A stretch of 37,073 nucleotides of DNA from positions 1-37,073 of the IMG/VR virus record IMGVR_UViG_3300046001_004127; one strand, given 5' to 3'. Under the pieces are notes generated by a model. The model was not told where the DNA came from and ran no database searches. It saw only the letters and a program-made list of their open reading frames with translations. The translations under genes and the position numbers were made by a program. This document shows, in pieces, positions 24,109 through 31,465 of the stretch; the stretch's first letter is position 1, and each line of letters begins with the position of its first letter. The DNA is from a virus.

Positions 24109-24770
24109 TACAAGAACGATATAGAGCAGACTACGAAGGTGAATTTGTAATCACTGAGAGTAAATGGAGTGGCGGCAAAAAAACACAAAACAGAGAATGG
24201 GTAGCCAACCCAATTGACAACCAGCATATCAGTGGCCGTGCAGCCTGTATTGGCAGCAATGTACACCGAGATCTATTTGACTATACTAGACTACAGCGTC
24301 ACAAAGGTGGATTATTAAGTTCAAAAAAGTTACAGACATACGGCACAGGCACCGTTGCCAAAGAAATGCGATTGAACTTTGCAGTGGAAATTGATAAAAC
24401 AATTATCAACGATCTTGTTGAGTCTGGATATGTTGACGATAACATTGCCTATGCCAGTACTCGCACCTGTTTGATGCATCCAGGACAATTTTATCTCATT
24501 CCTTACAACACACTCATGGCCTTGGAAGCTCTGGTGTTATGGATGGCAGCTTTTGACGGTCACAAAGAAATTTATGCACTAGGGTACAGTAATGACACAG
24601 TTGGCACTGTGAGTGAATGGTCAGCACATGTGAACGGAGTATTAACAGCGTATCCATCAACTAAGTTTACATTCATTGGCGAAGAGTCTAATGTGCCTAA
24701 AGAATGGCGTATGAACGCCAACGTTGCCTGCATGGACGTTCGTCCATTTATAAGTCACTGCGATATCTGA
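24105..24770 (+). CDS. Conserved phage protein of unknown function (221 aa), sugar/nucleotide-fold-like
   Basis: Starts in an ATGA overlap with the fibre stop. Phrases RAACIGSNVHRDLFDYTRL, KLQTYGTGTVAKEMRLNF, CLMHPGQFYLIPYNTLMA and DGHKEIYALGYSND are of a kind seen in unnamed proteins beside T4-like fibres. Alternating hydrophobic strands and GSN/GYSND loops suggest a Rossmann-like fold, as in the gene at 10726. Translational coupling to the fibre suggests a chaperone or modifying enzyme for that fibre, but no catalytic motif can be named. Its 3' end overlaps the convergent Nudix gene by 16 bases; an imperfect terminator-like hairpin CACTGTG-TTC-CACAGTG lies just beyond. Confidence 0.68.
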   Translation: MIQERYRADYEGEFVITESKWSGGKKTQNREWVANPIDNQHISGRAACIGSNVHRDLFDYTRLQRHKGGLLSSKKLQTYGTGTVAKEMRLNFAVEIDKTIINDLVESGYVDDNIAYASTRTCLMHPGQFYLIPYNTLMALEALVLWMAAFDGHKEIYALGYSNDTVGTVSEWSAHVNGVLTAYPSTKFTFIGEESNVPKEWRMNANVACMDVRPFISHCDI

Positions 24771-25195
24771 ACACTGTGTTCCACAGTGGCCATTTTGTCA
24801 CGAACAGCATCAAAGTTTACAGTTGACCACAGGCCAGGATGCATGGGTCTTGGCCATGTTCCGGATGTGATCCAGGCCCAGCCAATATGTTCATCGTTCA
24901 ACACAGGTGTAAATTCTTTAGCAACGCTACAGAAAAATGTGTGATAGGCAAATCCGCCATCGGCACTGGTGAACTTTTCTATGGGAACCAGTCGCAAATA
25001 CTCGGGCATGTGACCCAGTTCTTCGGTACACTCGCGTGTCATTGCTTCGATTAGTGTTTCATTGGCTTCAAATTTGCCGCCAGGCAAGCCCCACGAGTCT
25101 GGGTGACGTGAGTCGTTGCGCAACAGATACAGATATCGTTGTGTGCTCACACTGTAGAACCAAACGCCCACAGCATTTACAGTACTATTCTCCAT
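24755..25195 (-). CDS. Nudix hydrolase
   Basis: 146 aa from the ATG at 25195, chosen because CAGGAGG lies just upstream; the frame extends to 25249 without a better site. The Nudix box GX5EX7REUXEEXGU is intact at residues 40-62: G40, E46, R54, E55, E58, E59, G61. Nudix enzymes hydrolyse nucleoside diphosphate derivatives such as oxidised dNTPs, NDP-sugars, NADH or capped RNA. The substrate cannot be read here. It overlaps the 3' end of gp15 by 19 bases and so shares its operon, an unusual partner for neck genes. Confidence 0.9.
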   Translation of the reverse strand: MENSTVNAVGVWFYSVSTQRYLYLLRNDSRHPDSWGLPGGKFEANETLIEAMTRECTEELGHMPEYLRLVPIEKFTSADGGFAYHTFFCSVAKEFTPVLNDEHIGWAWITSGTWPRPMHPGLWSTVNFDAVRDKMATVEHSVQISQ

Positions 25196-26589
25196 TGGCC
25201 TCCTGGATATAGTCCTTGATAACTCTTGACCCATGTTGTGCCGGTCCATTTGTATTGAATTCCAGTTGTTATATTAGTTACGTATTGTAGGTTGTCAGGA
25301 CTAGAATTATTTTCAAAAACCACTTGCCAACGACCATCTAGGTATTCAATGATATCGTTCTTTTGAGCAATCAGCGGTTGTCCCAGTGTGCCTTGCCAGG
25401 CCACAGCGTAGCCATTGTCACTGCCAGTGTCTTCGGTTAACAAGTACCGTTGTCCTTCAACAGGCACAGGTAATCCTTCGTTTGGCCCACTGCGCAACGG
25501 ATCAATAACTGAACGTACAGGTGACAAGGTATTTTGTGGAACAGTGTCTTCATCTATAGTATACAGCATAAATCGGTCATCGGATGGGTCATAAGCAATG
25601 GTTCCGGCAACTTCAGTGCCGTCAGGTTGCTCTAAAAAGATCTGACTAATACCTGGCCGTAGCACTCCGTAGGCACCAACCAATGCTGTCCATAACAAGT
25701 TACTTGGTGGTGAATCTGGTGGTGTCAAACTGGCATTGGGTTCGTCAATCACAGCACTGGGACGCAGAGCCTGTAACTTGTTGCCAATCAACAAGGTTTG
25801 ATAATCCCAAGGAGTGATCACTATACGTGTGCCCAACAGCAAGTCGTTGTCAAGCACTGCATTTGACGCATCACCTTGGGCGTCATATATGTTGGCAATG
25901 ATACGTTCAACCACACCCAGTTTCTTGACCTTGGCCGGGCTACTGATCCAAATTGGCAGGGTAAATGTCATTGTACAAATGTCAATGGGATCTTCTGTGC
26001 CAACTGGAACTGACCGGCTGGTCCACTGTGTTGATTCTAGTTCAACAATGCTCAAACTGGTCCAGTCAAGATAGTTGTCTGTGCTTTGAATTTCCAACGC
26101 AGGGTTAAACAACACCACAATCTGTTCCAACAACTGCATCTTTTGATTGGTGTTGCTGGTCCATATGTCCAGCTTGAGTGTGAGTTTGTATGGCACAGGC
26201 ATCAAGCGTTCAATGGTAAACGCATTGCCCTGTGTGGTTTCGTAGGTGTCAGTGACATCATCGTAGGTGCGTTGACGCACAGCAATGTTGCTGACATAGT
26301 AGGGCTCTTGCATTCTGGGACGATCGTAGTCAAATCCAGAAATGTAAAAACTCATCATGGGCACAGATGTCATAAAACTAGCAGAGTTGTTCTGCATGAT
26401 GGTTTGTACTTGTCTACTTGAATCACCGTAGCGTATAGGCACACGTACCAGTGTGTGTGCTGTGCCTTCTTCGTTGCGTCCGTATTCTACTTGAAAGTTT
26501 GAAAAGATGCGGGTGAACTGTAGCAAAAAGCGACGTATTTGTTCGTCGTAAAAGAACATTGGATTTGCGGCTGAATTCTCTGTTGTCAT
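25177..26589 (-). CDS. gp15: Tail sheath stabiliser/terminator gp15 with long C-terminal extension
   Basis: Residues 8-250 follow T4 gp15: MFFYDEQIRRFLLQFTRIFS (T4 begins MFGYFYNSSFRRYATLMGDL), VRVPIRYGDSSRQ, LKLDIWTSNTNQKMQLLEQI and the strand pattern TFTLPIWISSPAKVKKL. gp15 caps the tail and joins it to the head. At 470 aa it is much longer than T4 gp15 (272). Residues about 290-470 form an extension with GQRYLLTEDTGSDNGYAVAW and NDIIEYLDGRWQVVFEN, a beta-rich domain of unknown role, perhaps a neck decoration. It begins 6 bases after the gp14 stop. Confidence 0.86.
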   Translation of the reverse strand: MTTENSAANPMFFYDEQIRRFLLQFTRIFSNFQVEYGRNEEGTAHTLVRVPIRYGDSSRQVQTIMQNNSASFMTSVPMMSFYISGFDYDRPRMQEPYYVSNIAVRQRTYDDVTDTYETTQGNAFTIERLMPVPYKLTLKLDIWTSNTNQKMQLLEQIVVLFNPALEIQSTDNYLDWTSLSIVELESTQWTSRSVPVGTEDPIDICTMTFTLPIWISSPAKVKKLGVVERIIANIYDAQGDASNAVLDNDLLLGTRIVITPWDYQTLLIGNKLQALRPSAVIDEPNASLTPPDSPPSNLLWTALVGAYGVLRPGISQIFLEQPDGTEVAGTIAYDPSDDRFMLYTIDEDTVPQNTLSPVRSVIDPLRSGPNEGLPVPVEGQRYLLTEDTGSDNGYAVAWQGTLGQPLIAQKNDIIEYLDGRWQVVFENNSSPDNLQYVTNITTGIQYKWTGTTWVKSYQGLYPGGQWRIVL

Positions 26590-26595
26590 TGTTGT

Positions 26596-27885
26596 TTAAC
26601 CACCGTTGTCTGCATTGGGTTTGAGGATCTCACTCAAACTCTGTCGGCTTGGAATAGCACCACGGTCAGTGGTCTGTACTGTGTTTCTATTGTTGACAAA
26701 ACTGGCTCGTTGTGACGCTGCCGGCCCTTCGGACTCAAACACAGGTTTGATACGAACACTGTCTTCAATCTTGACCCATGACGCACCATTGAACCGGAAC
26801 AGGCGGTTTGGAAAGTAATCCAATCGCAAGGCATAGTCGCCAACTGCTGGAGTTGCCGGAAAACTAACACCCGGAGTCACAGGCAATCCGTTTGGTGCAA
26901 TGCCGTCACCAGTCAAGTAGCCAATTGTGTAGCCATCTGACCGCGGTGTAGTACCCTCGCCGCCTTGTGTGCCATCCACTGTGGGCGGTGTCTCGTCTGC
27001 TGTCAGGCCTGATTGTGCAGGTTGTCCATCTTCTGCTGTGGGAAGAATATAAAACTTTACTGTATCGTAACCAGTGAGCGGAACTTCCACATCTGCTTGT
27101 ACTAAAATTGCATCGTTTAATTCTAGATCTTTTGTGCGAGTAGAAGTTTTTCCTGCAATGGTGTCTGGAGTCTTTTCGGTCCAGTACGTGGTGTTGGTTA
27201 TGTCTGTGCCAGGCGGAACATTGGTGTTGGCAGTGTAGTACTTGTTGCCATTGTTCACAACAGTGCCAGCAGGATAATAATTACCCGGATCCCAGATGTT
27301 GTTGGGTTCAAATGCCTGTTTGGTAATGCTGTTGTATTCTTGAGCATTGACCATTGGAGTGGCTTTGACCCGCCACAAGTGCGGCAGCCAAGTTTGACTG
27401 AAACCCTCACTAGCAAAGGCCGCATCTTGAATCACATACCAGCGCGGCAATGCTTTGGCTAGACTTTTGTCTAAGGGATGATAATCTTTTAGGTTGGGAA
27501 TCTCTATCACATCACCTGACATGAGTTTGCGCCCAATGGTGTCAATCATGTCATTGTAATGAAATGTGATGAATAAAGTGTCGTTGTTCAAAAACAAGCC
27601 AAATTGTGTAAGATCAAAGTCAACGTCTGCCACACGATACACACCGCGTTGTATATACACATCAGGATCGTATTGTCGATCACGGTTTTCTAGCAACAGT
27701 AAATCTTCAATGAATAACGGATTTGAAGTTTCGTAAACAGGAAGCGTAGCATCTGCATCACCGGGGTCGCCTGTGGCCGGACCCATGTACTTGTGGATGT
27801 AAATATCCAAACCGCCAACAGTGTATTGTTCACTTATAACTTGATCTAAGTATTTGTAATCATTTGTCCGGTTAGGCCGGTACAT
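26596..27885 (-). CDS. gp14: Neck protein gp14 with an inserted CBM5/12-like module
   Basis: Residues 1-190 follow the T4 gp14 outline: LDIYIHKYMG, PLFIEDLLLLENRDRQYDPD, GDVIEIPNLKDYHPLDK and RWYVIQDAAFASEGFSQTW. gp14 joins gp13 and gp15 in the neck. Residues about 196-240 contain WDPGNYYPAGTVVNNGNKYY and TTYWTEKTP, the W...Y..G..V...G..Y......YW layout of carbohydrate-binding module family 5/12. A later part (about 345-390) has GDYALRLDYFPNRLFRFNG. At 429 aa versus T4 256, the extra length is the module and linkers. No good ribosome site is near ATG; the start lies 2 bases after the HNH stop, so translation is probably coupled. Confidence 0.82.
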   Translation of the reverse strand: MYRPNRTNDYKYLDQVISEQYTVGGLDIYIHKYMGPATGDPGDADATLPVYETSNPLFIEDLLLLENRDRQYDPDVYIQRGVYRVADVDFDLTQFGLFLNNDTLFITFHYNDMIDTIGRKLMSGDVIEIPNLKDYHPLDKSLAKALPRWYVIQDAAFASEGFSQTWLPHLWRVKATPMVNAQEYNSITKQAFEPNNIWDPGNYYPAGTVVNNGNKYYTANTNVPPGTDITNTTYWTEKTPDTIAGKTSTRTKDLELNDAILVQADVEVPLTGYDTVKFYILPTAEDGQPAQSGLTADETPPTVDGTQGGEGTTPRSDGYTIGYLTGDGIAPNGLPVTPGVSFPATPAVGDYALRLDYFPNRLFRFNGASWVKIEDSVRIKPVFESEGPAASQRASFVNNRNTVQTTDRGAIPSRQSLSEILKPNADNGG

Positions 27886-27887
27886 GC

Positions 27888-28595
27888 TTAGGCGTGGAAT
27901 TTTAATTCTCCTTTAACTGCTTTGCAATTATCACCATGCCATCTGTCATAGTTAGATTTACCACCTATTAAAGCATTACAATTATTGCAATGATACTTAG
28001 TTTTTGGACCACGTAATTTTTTTAATGTTTCTTCTGTATGATGTTTGCCGTAAAAATGATTTTCTTCTCCAAAAAATCCTTTACCATAAAAATGATTATT
28101 ACTACCGGTACTTGCTAATCGTTTTTCGCCTTTACGAGCCTTGTTAACTTTAATCATTGTTTCTCTTCTAATTTGTTTAACTCTTTGGCTTTCGTTGGCT
28201 GCACGATTCTGGGCACTAATTTTTAATTTATTTTTCCACTCGTCAGTAAATTCTCTACCTTTAAGGATGATGTTTAAGTTTTGTTTTAATGTTTCGTATA
28301 TCCTCGAAGTAACACGATGTCGCTGTTGTCCTTTTCCGCGACTATGCATCATCATTTTACAGGCATAGGCCATCTTTTTTTGATTATTGCCATCCACCAT
28401 CTTAGTAAGTAACCAGTGTGCAATAAAATGCTCTCTGGCAGTTAACTCTACTAGGTTGCTAGAGTCGTTATTCCCGCCCAAGCATTTAGGCATAATATGA
28501 TGTATTTCTTTATACTCGCCGGTTAATAAACGGCATTTCGCCCGTTCTATAATTTGGTTGTACCATCGACTATACTTGTTATTATGGAAGATCAT
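27888..28595 (-). CDS. HNH homing endonuclease with NUMOD3-like repeats and zinc finger
   Basis: The frame allows starts at 28622 and 28595. With 28595 the HNH residues H33, N47 and H56 fall at the same numbers as in the HNH at 3795, and CATAAATA lies 4 bases upstream, so 28595 is preferred; 28622 has an AGGA ribosome site and remains possible. The core is EIHHIMPKCLGG through EHFIAHWLL. Residues about 165-200 hold two NUMOD3-like units NHFYGK. The C terminus has CNNC...H...C, a zinc finger. It is inserted between a late-promoter motif and gp14. A hairpin ATTTA-ATGGT/ACCATAAAT covers the upstream ATG and the motif. Confidence 0.88.
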   Translation of the reverse strand: MIFHNNKYSRWYNQIIERAKCRLLTGEYKEIHHIMPKCLGGNNDSSNLVELTAREHFIAHWLLTKMVDGNNQKKMAYACKMMMHSRGKGQQRHRVTSRIYETLKQNLNIILKGREFTDEWKNKLKISAQNRAANESQRVKQIRRETMIKVNKARKGEKRLASTGSNNHFYGKGFFGEENHFYGKHHTEETLKKLRGPKTKYHCNNCNALIGGKSNYDRWHGDNCKAVKGELKFHA

Positions 28596-28599
28596 TGTG

Positions 28600-28607
28600 T
28601 ATTTATG
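28600..28607 (-). promoter_or_regulatory. Late-promoter-like motif CATAAATA for HNH-gp14-gp15-Nudix
   Basis: Minus strand, 4 bases before ATG 28595. No other late-type motif was found for gp14 and gp15, so it probably serves the whole operon. Confidence 0.5.
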
Positions 28608-28614
28608 GTACCGG

Positions 28615-28643
28615 TTGACCATTAAATCCTAAACTGCTATAAT
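28615..28643 (+). promoter_or_regulatory. Strong sigma70-type promoter (TTGACC-17-TATAAT)
   Basis: -35 TTGACC at 28615-28620, 17-base spacer, -10 TATAAT at 28638-28643. It faces away from the late motif at 28600-28607, 7 bases off. It suits host-polymerase (early) expression of the two genes downstream. Confidence 0.85.
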
Positions 28644-28671
28644 ACACACTTAACCACTCTAGGAGTATGTT

Positions 28672-28959
28672 ATGAAAGCTGTTAACTTTTTAGCAAAGTA
28701 CACAGGCCCAAAAGGCAAGGGGTTTATACAGTCTTATGACAAGATAAAAGCCACAGAAAAATGGGTGGAGTATGCACTGGACATTGTGGACATGAGCCGC
28801 ATTATAATGTCTGCAGACTTTGACACTAAATGGCGACTGGCAGAAGCCTTGGAAACAGCAGAACGCAAAAAGGCCTGGATGTACAAACACAAAAATTTTG
28901 ACGTCGTTCGTGCCGCTAAACTTTTTGACGCTGTAAAACACTTGCCCAGAACTAAGTAA
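28672..28959 (+). CDS. Hypothetical helical protein (95 aa), likely early
   Basis: Not recognised. Lys/Ala-rich and mostly helical, opening MKAVNFLAKYTGPKGKGF and ending DAVKHLPRTK. AGGAG at 28661-28665 is well placed. It is driven by the sigma70-type promoter upstream, so it is probably made early by host polymerase, unlike the structural genes around it. It is 8 bases before the next gene, so they form an operon. Confidence 0.72.
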   Translation: MKAVNFLAKYTGPKGKGFIQSYDKIKATEKWVEYALDIVDMSRIIMSADFDTKWRLAEALETAERKKAWMYKHKNFDVVRAAKLFDAVKHLPRTK

Positions 28960-28967
28960 GGAATATT

Positions 28968-30104
28968 ATGATCGCAACTAAACCCGTTAAACCTCTAAAC
29001 CCACGCAGTGCAGATACCAATGCCATGGGCATGGAACCCACTTGGAAAACACAACCCACAGAAGGCCGCATCAGTGCCTTTAGTCATGCATTCTCCTGGT
29101 ACAATTACTTTTACGGCAAAAAAGATGCCCGTGACATGATTGTAAACTATTTGGAAGCACATGGTCGTAAAGACGATGTTCGAACACTTCGACGCATTCC
29201 AGACAGTTCAATTCGACTCACAACAGGCTGGTTGTGCCGCATGAGTCAGGTAGGACTGGAGCTCACAGATCACGAGCAGATCAAATTGGATAACTTGCTT
29301 CGAGAGATTTTGGAATCCAAACAAGATGAAGAGGTAGCAGAAGTACCTGTTGATGATTCAGTACCACGAATCACCATCCAGGACCGACTGCGTGAAAAGG
29401 TATCAGAATGCGCAGGTGAGTTGGACGGCTTGTTTGATGACTTCGTTGCGTCAGGAGCCAAACTCAACGCAGACTACAAGCCCGTGGTGCTGATGCGTAG
29501 CCTAAACATTGCCCCACAGATGGTAAACGACATTCGACAAATCTGGACACGCAAACAAGCAGAATTTGATGCGGCAGTAGAGGGCAAAGATGCTGACCTA
29601 GTACAAGGCTACAGTTTCTTGAGCAAGGTGCAGTTACGGAATTGCGTAAAGTTCTGTGAGTTGGTGATCTCGGACTGTGGTGCGTATGTACAGATTAAAA
29701 AGGTTGAGCGCAAACCACGCAAGGTCAAAGCAGTGCCTCCAGAAAAACGTGCCGCAAAGTTCAAGCATGTCATGGAATTTGCAGAACTCAAACTCAAAGG
29801 CTTACCTGCCGCAAGTTTGGTGGACAAAGCAGAAGCCTGGTTGTATGACACCAAAAAGCGTAAACTGATACATGTTGTAGCAGACAGCCACGCACAGGCG
29901 TTTACTGTAAAGAGCAACTCAATTATTGGGTTCAGTACAGTAGAGAGCCAGCAAAAAACTGTACGCAAGCCTGCAGATGTGCTTCGAGCATTAGGTGCCG
30001 CAGGCAAGCCAGCCGCTAGAAAGATCTACAAGGATCTGACCACAACAGAAACACCGTTTAACGGACGTGGCACAGAGAACCTGATCATCCTTAAATCCTG
30101 GTAA
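28968..30104 (+). CDS. Conserved T4-like phage protein of unknown function (378 aa)
   Basis: No named family. The N-terminal part (residues 30-120) has ISAFSHAFSWYNYFYGKKDA and IRLTTGWLCRMSQVGLELTD; the C-terminal half has KAEAWLYDTKKRKLIHVVAD, RKPADVLRALGAAGKPAARK and GRGTENLIILKSW, phrases I associate with unnamed cyanomyovirus proteins. The basic patch KVERKPRKVKAVPPEKR near 245 could bind nucleic acid or protein. TAAGGA lies before ATG 28968. Early expression is inferred from the promoter; its stop overlaps the late motif of gp13. Confidence 0.75.
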   Translation: MIATKPVKPLNPRSADTNAMGMEPTWKTQPTEGRISAFSHAFSWYNYFYGKKDARDMIVNYLEAHGRKDDVRTLRRIPDSSIRLTTGWLCRMSQVGLELTDHEQIKLDNLLREILESKQDEEVAEVPVDDSVPRITIQDRLREKVSECAGELDGLFDDFVASGAKLNADYKPVVLMRSLNIAPQMVNDIRQIWTRKQAEFDAAVEGKDADLVQGYSFLSKVQLRNCVKFCELVISDCGAYVQIKKVERKPRKVKAVPPEKRAAKFKHVMEFAELKLKGLPAASLVDKAEAWLYDTKKRKLIHVVADSHAQAFTVKSNSIIGFSTVESQQKTVRKPADVLRALGAAGKPAARKIYKDLTTTETPFNGRGTENLIILKSW

Positions 30105-30107
30105 ATA
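30100..30107 (+). promoter_or_regulatory. Late-promoter-like motif GGTAAATA for gp13
   Basis: Overlaps the stop codon of the preceding gene, 21 bases before ATG 30129, with GGAGC between. Confidence 0.6.
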
Positions 30108-30128
30108 ACTGGAACGGAGCTCTATACC

Positions 30129-30899
30129 ATGGCAATTGAAGAACAATCAAGCCTTAATACGCTAAAACAAAACCTTATTGAATATGTGCAGTTACAACTG
30201 GCTTCGCAGATCATTGACCTTGAACTAGATGCAGAGCATTACGAAGCCGCATACCAAAAAACAATTGGTGTGTATCGTCAACGTGCTCAGGGTGCGTATG
30301 AAGAAAGTTATACCTTTATGGAGTTGGTCAAGGATGTAAACATCTATACCTTGCCCCAAGAAACCATACAGGTTCGACAGATTTTCCGTAGAACGTTTGG
30401 CGATAGTGCAGGACCGTTTTCGTCAAACTTTGATCCGTTCTCACAAGCCAGTGTCAACGTTTACCTAATGAACTTCAACGTGGCTGGCGGCCTGGCCACT
30501 TATGACTTCTACAGCCAGTATGTTGAACTGGCCGCACGTATGTTTGGCGGCTACATGAACTACACTTGGAATCCTGTTACCAAGAAATTGCAGATTATCC
30601 GTGACCCAAAAGGCACTGGCGAGAATGTACTGCTTTGGACCTACAATCTAAAACCTGAATTCAACCTGCTGAGTGACTTCCAGATCAGTCAATGGATACG
30701 TGATTACATGGTGGCCAACTGCAAAATGATCATTGGTGAAGCACGTGAAAAGTTTGGTACCATTGCAGGCCCACAGGGTGGCGGAACCTTAAACGGTGCC
30801 GCAATGAAATCTGAAGCCACAGCGCAAATGGAAGCACTGCTGGTAGATCTCAAGAACTATGTGGATGGTTCACAGCCCCTGAGTTGGGTAATCGGCTAA
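30129..30899 (+). CDS. gp13: Neck protein gp13
   Basis: 256 aa, in the range of gp13 of cyanomyovirus-type phages (T4: 309). Typical parts are DAEHYEAAYQKTIGVYRQRA near residue 35, ESYTFMELVKDVNIYTLPQ near 60, ETIQVRQIFRRTFG, and a C-terminal helix with EATAQMEALLVDLKNY and GSQPLSWVIG. gp13 binds the portal and, with gp14, completes the neck so that tails can attach. It lies on the strand opposite to gp14 and gp15, separated by 2.2 kb, unlike the T4 order 13-14-15. Confidence 0.82.
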   Translation: MAIEEQSSLNTLKQNLIEYVQLQLASQIIDLELDAEHYEAAYQKTIGVYRQRAQGAYEESYTFMELVKDVNIYTLPQETIQVRQIFRRTFGDSAGPFSSNFDPFSQASVNVYLMNFNVAGGLATYDFYSQYVELAARMFGGYMNYTWNPVTKKLQIIRDPKGTGENVLLWTYNLKPEFNLLSDFQISQWIRDYMVANCKMIIGEAREKFGTIAGPQGGGTLNGAAMKSEATAQMEALLVDLKNYVDGSQPLSWVIG

Positions 30900-30906
30900 A
30901 CATCTG

Positions 30907-30935
30907 TTGCAAATCATACAGTTGTGTGTTATAAT
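30907..30935 (+). promoter_or_regulatory. Sigma70-type promoter (TTGCAA-17-TATAAT)
   Basis: -35 TTGCAA at 30907-30912 and -10 TATAAT at 30930-30935 with a 17-base spacer. The -10 ends 5 bases before ATG 30941, so the mRNA would be nearly leaderless. Confidence 0.75.
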
Positions 30936-30940
30936 AACAC

Positions 30941-31465
30941 ATGGCAGATTTAATGATTGACTTAGAAGGTTTGGGCACCGGCCCTGACACCACAATACTA
31001 ACCATTGCGGCCCAGAGTTTTGATCCGCTAGGCTCTGGATACAATGAGCGCAAATACTATGCTCGTATCGCACTAGAGAGCCAAGAAAATAGATCAATCC
31101 AACAAGGCACAATTGACTGGTGGGCAACTCAACCTGCGGCAGCACGTGATGAAGCATTTCACGAACAAGACCGAATTCCGTTAGACCAAGCACTGGATGA
31201 GTTGGGCCGGCTGATTTGGCAAAGCAATCGTGTTTGGGCACAAGGTCCCACATATGACATGAACATCCTGGAACATGCTTATAAAAGTTACGGAAAACCA
31301 ATTCCGTGGCAGTTTTATGCAGTTAGAGATTCGAGAACAGTGTTTGCTCTGTGGCCAGGCCTGCCCAAACCGCCTACAAGTCATCATGCGTTAGAAGACT
31401 GCCGTAGACAAATTGAGTTGTTGCAAACCACACTCAAACATTTAAATGTAACGGAATTATCATGA
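30941..31465 (+). CDS. DEDDh 3'-5' exonuclease (DexA/Rv2179c-like)
   Basis: 174 aa. Motif I MIDLEGLGTGPD gives D7 and E9; motif II WAQGPTYDMNIL gives D106; motif III SHHALEDC gives H148 and D153, the HxxxxD spacing of DEDDh exonucleases. It resembles the T4 DexA/Rv2179c-like group (T4 DexA opens MFDIETLGT). It would degrade single-stranded DNA or RNA during phage takeover or repair. A start at Met5 (30953) is also possible; neither ATG has a ribosome site. The stop overlaps the dNMP kinase start (ATGA). Confidence 0.88.
   Translation: MADLMIDLEGLGTGPDTTILTIAAQSFDPLGSGYNERKYYARIALESQENRSIQQGTIDWWATQPAAARDEAFHEQDRIPLDQALDELGRLIWQSNRVWAQGPTYDMNILEHAYKSYGKPIPWQFYAVRDSRTVFALWPGLPKPPTSHHALEDCRRQIELLQTTLKHLNVTELS

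Noticed and set aside
25196-25249. Nudix start at 25249
   Set aside because: It would lie deep inside gp15 without a clear ribosome site, whereas 25195 has CAGGAGG and gives a standard Nudix N terminus.
28596-28622. Start of the second HNH gene at 28622
   Set aside because: Kept only as an alternative: it has an AGGA site, but the catalytic numbering and the late motif 4 bases upstream favour 28595.
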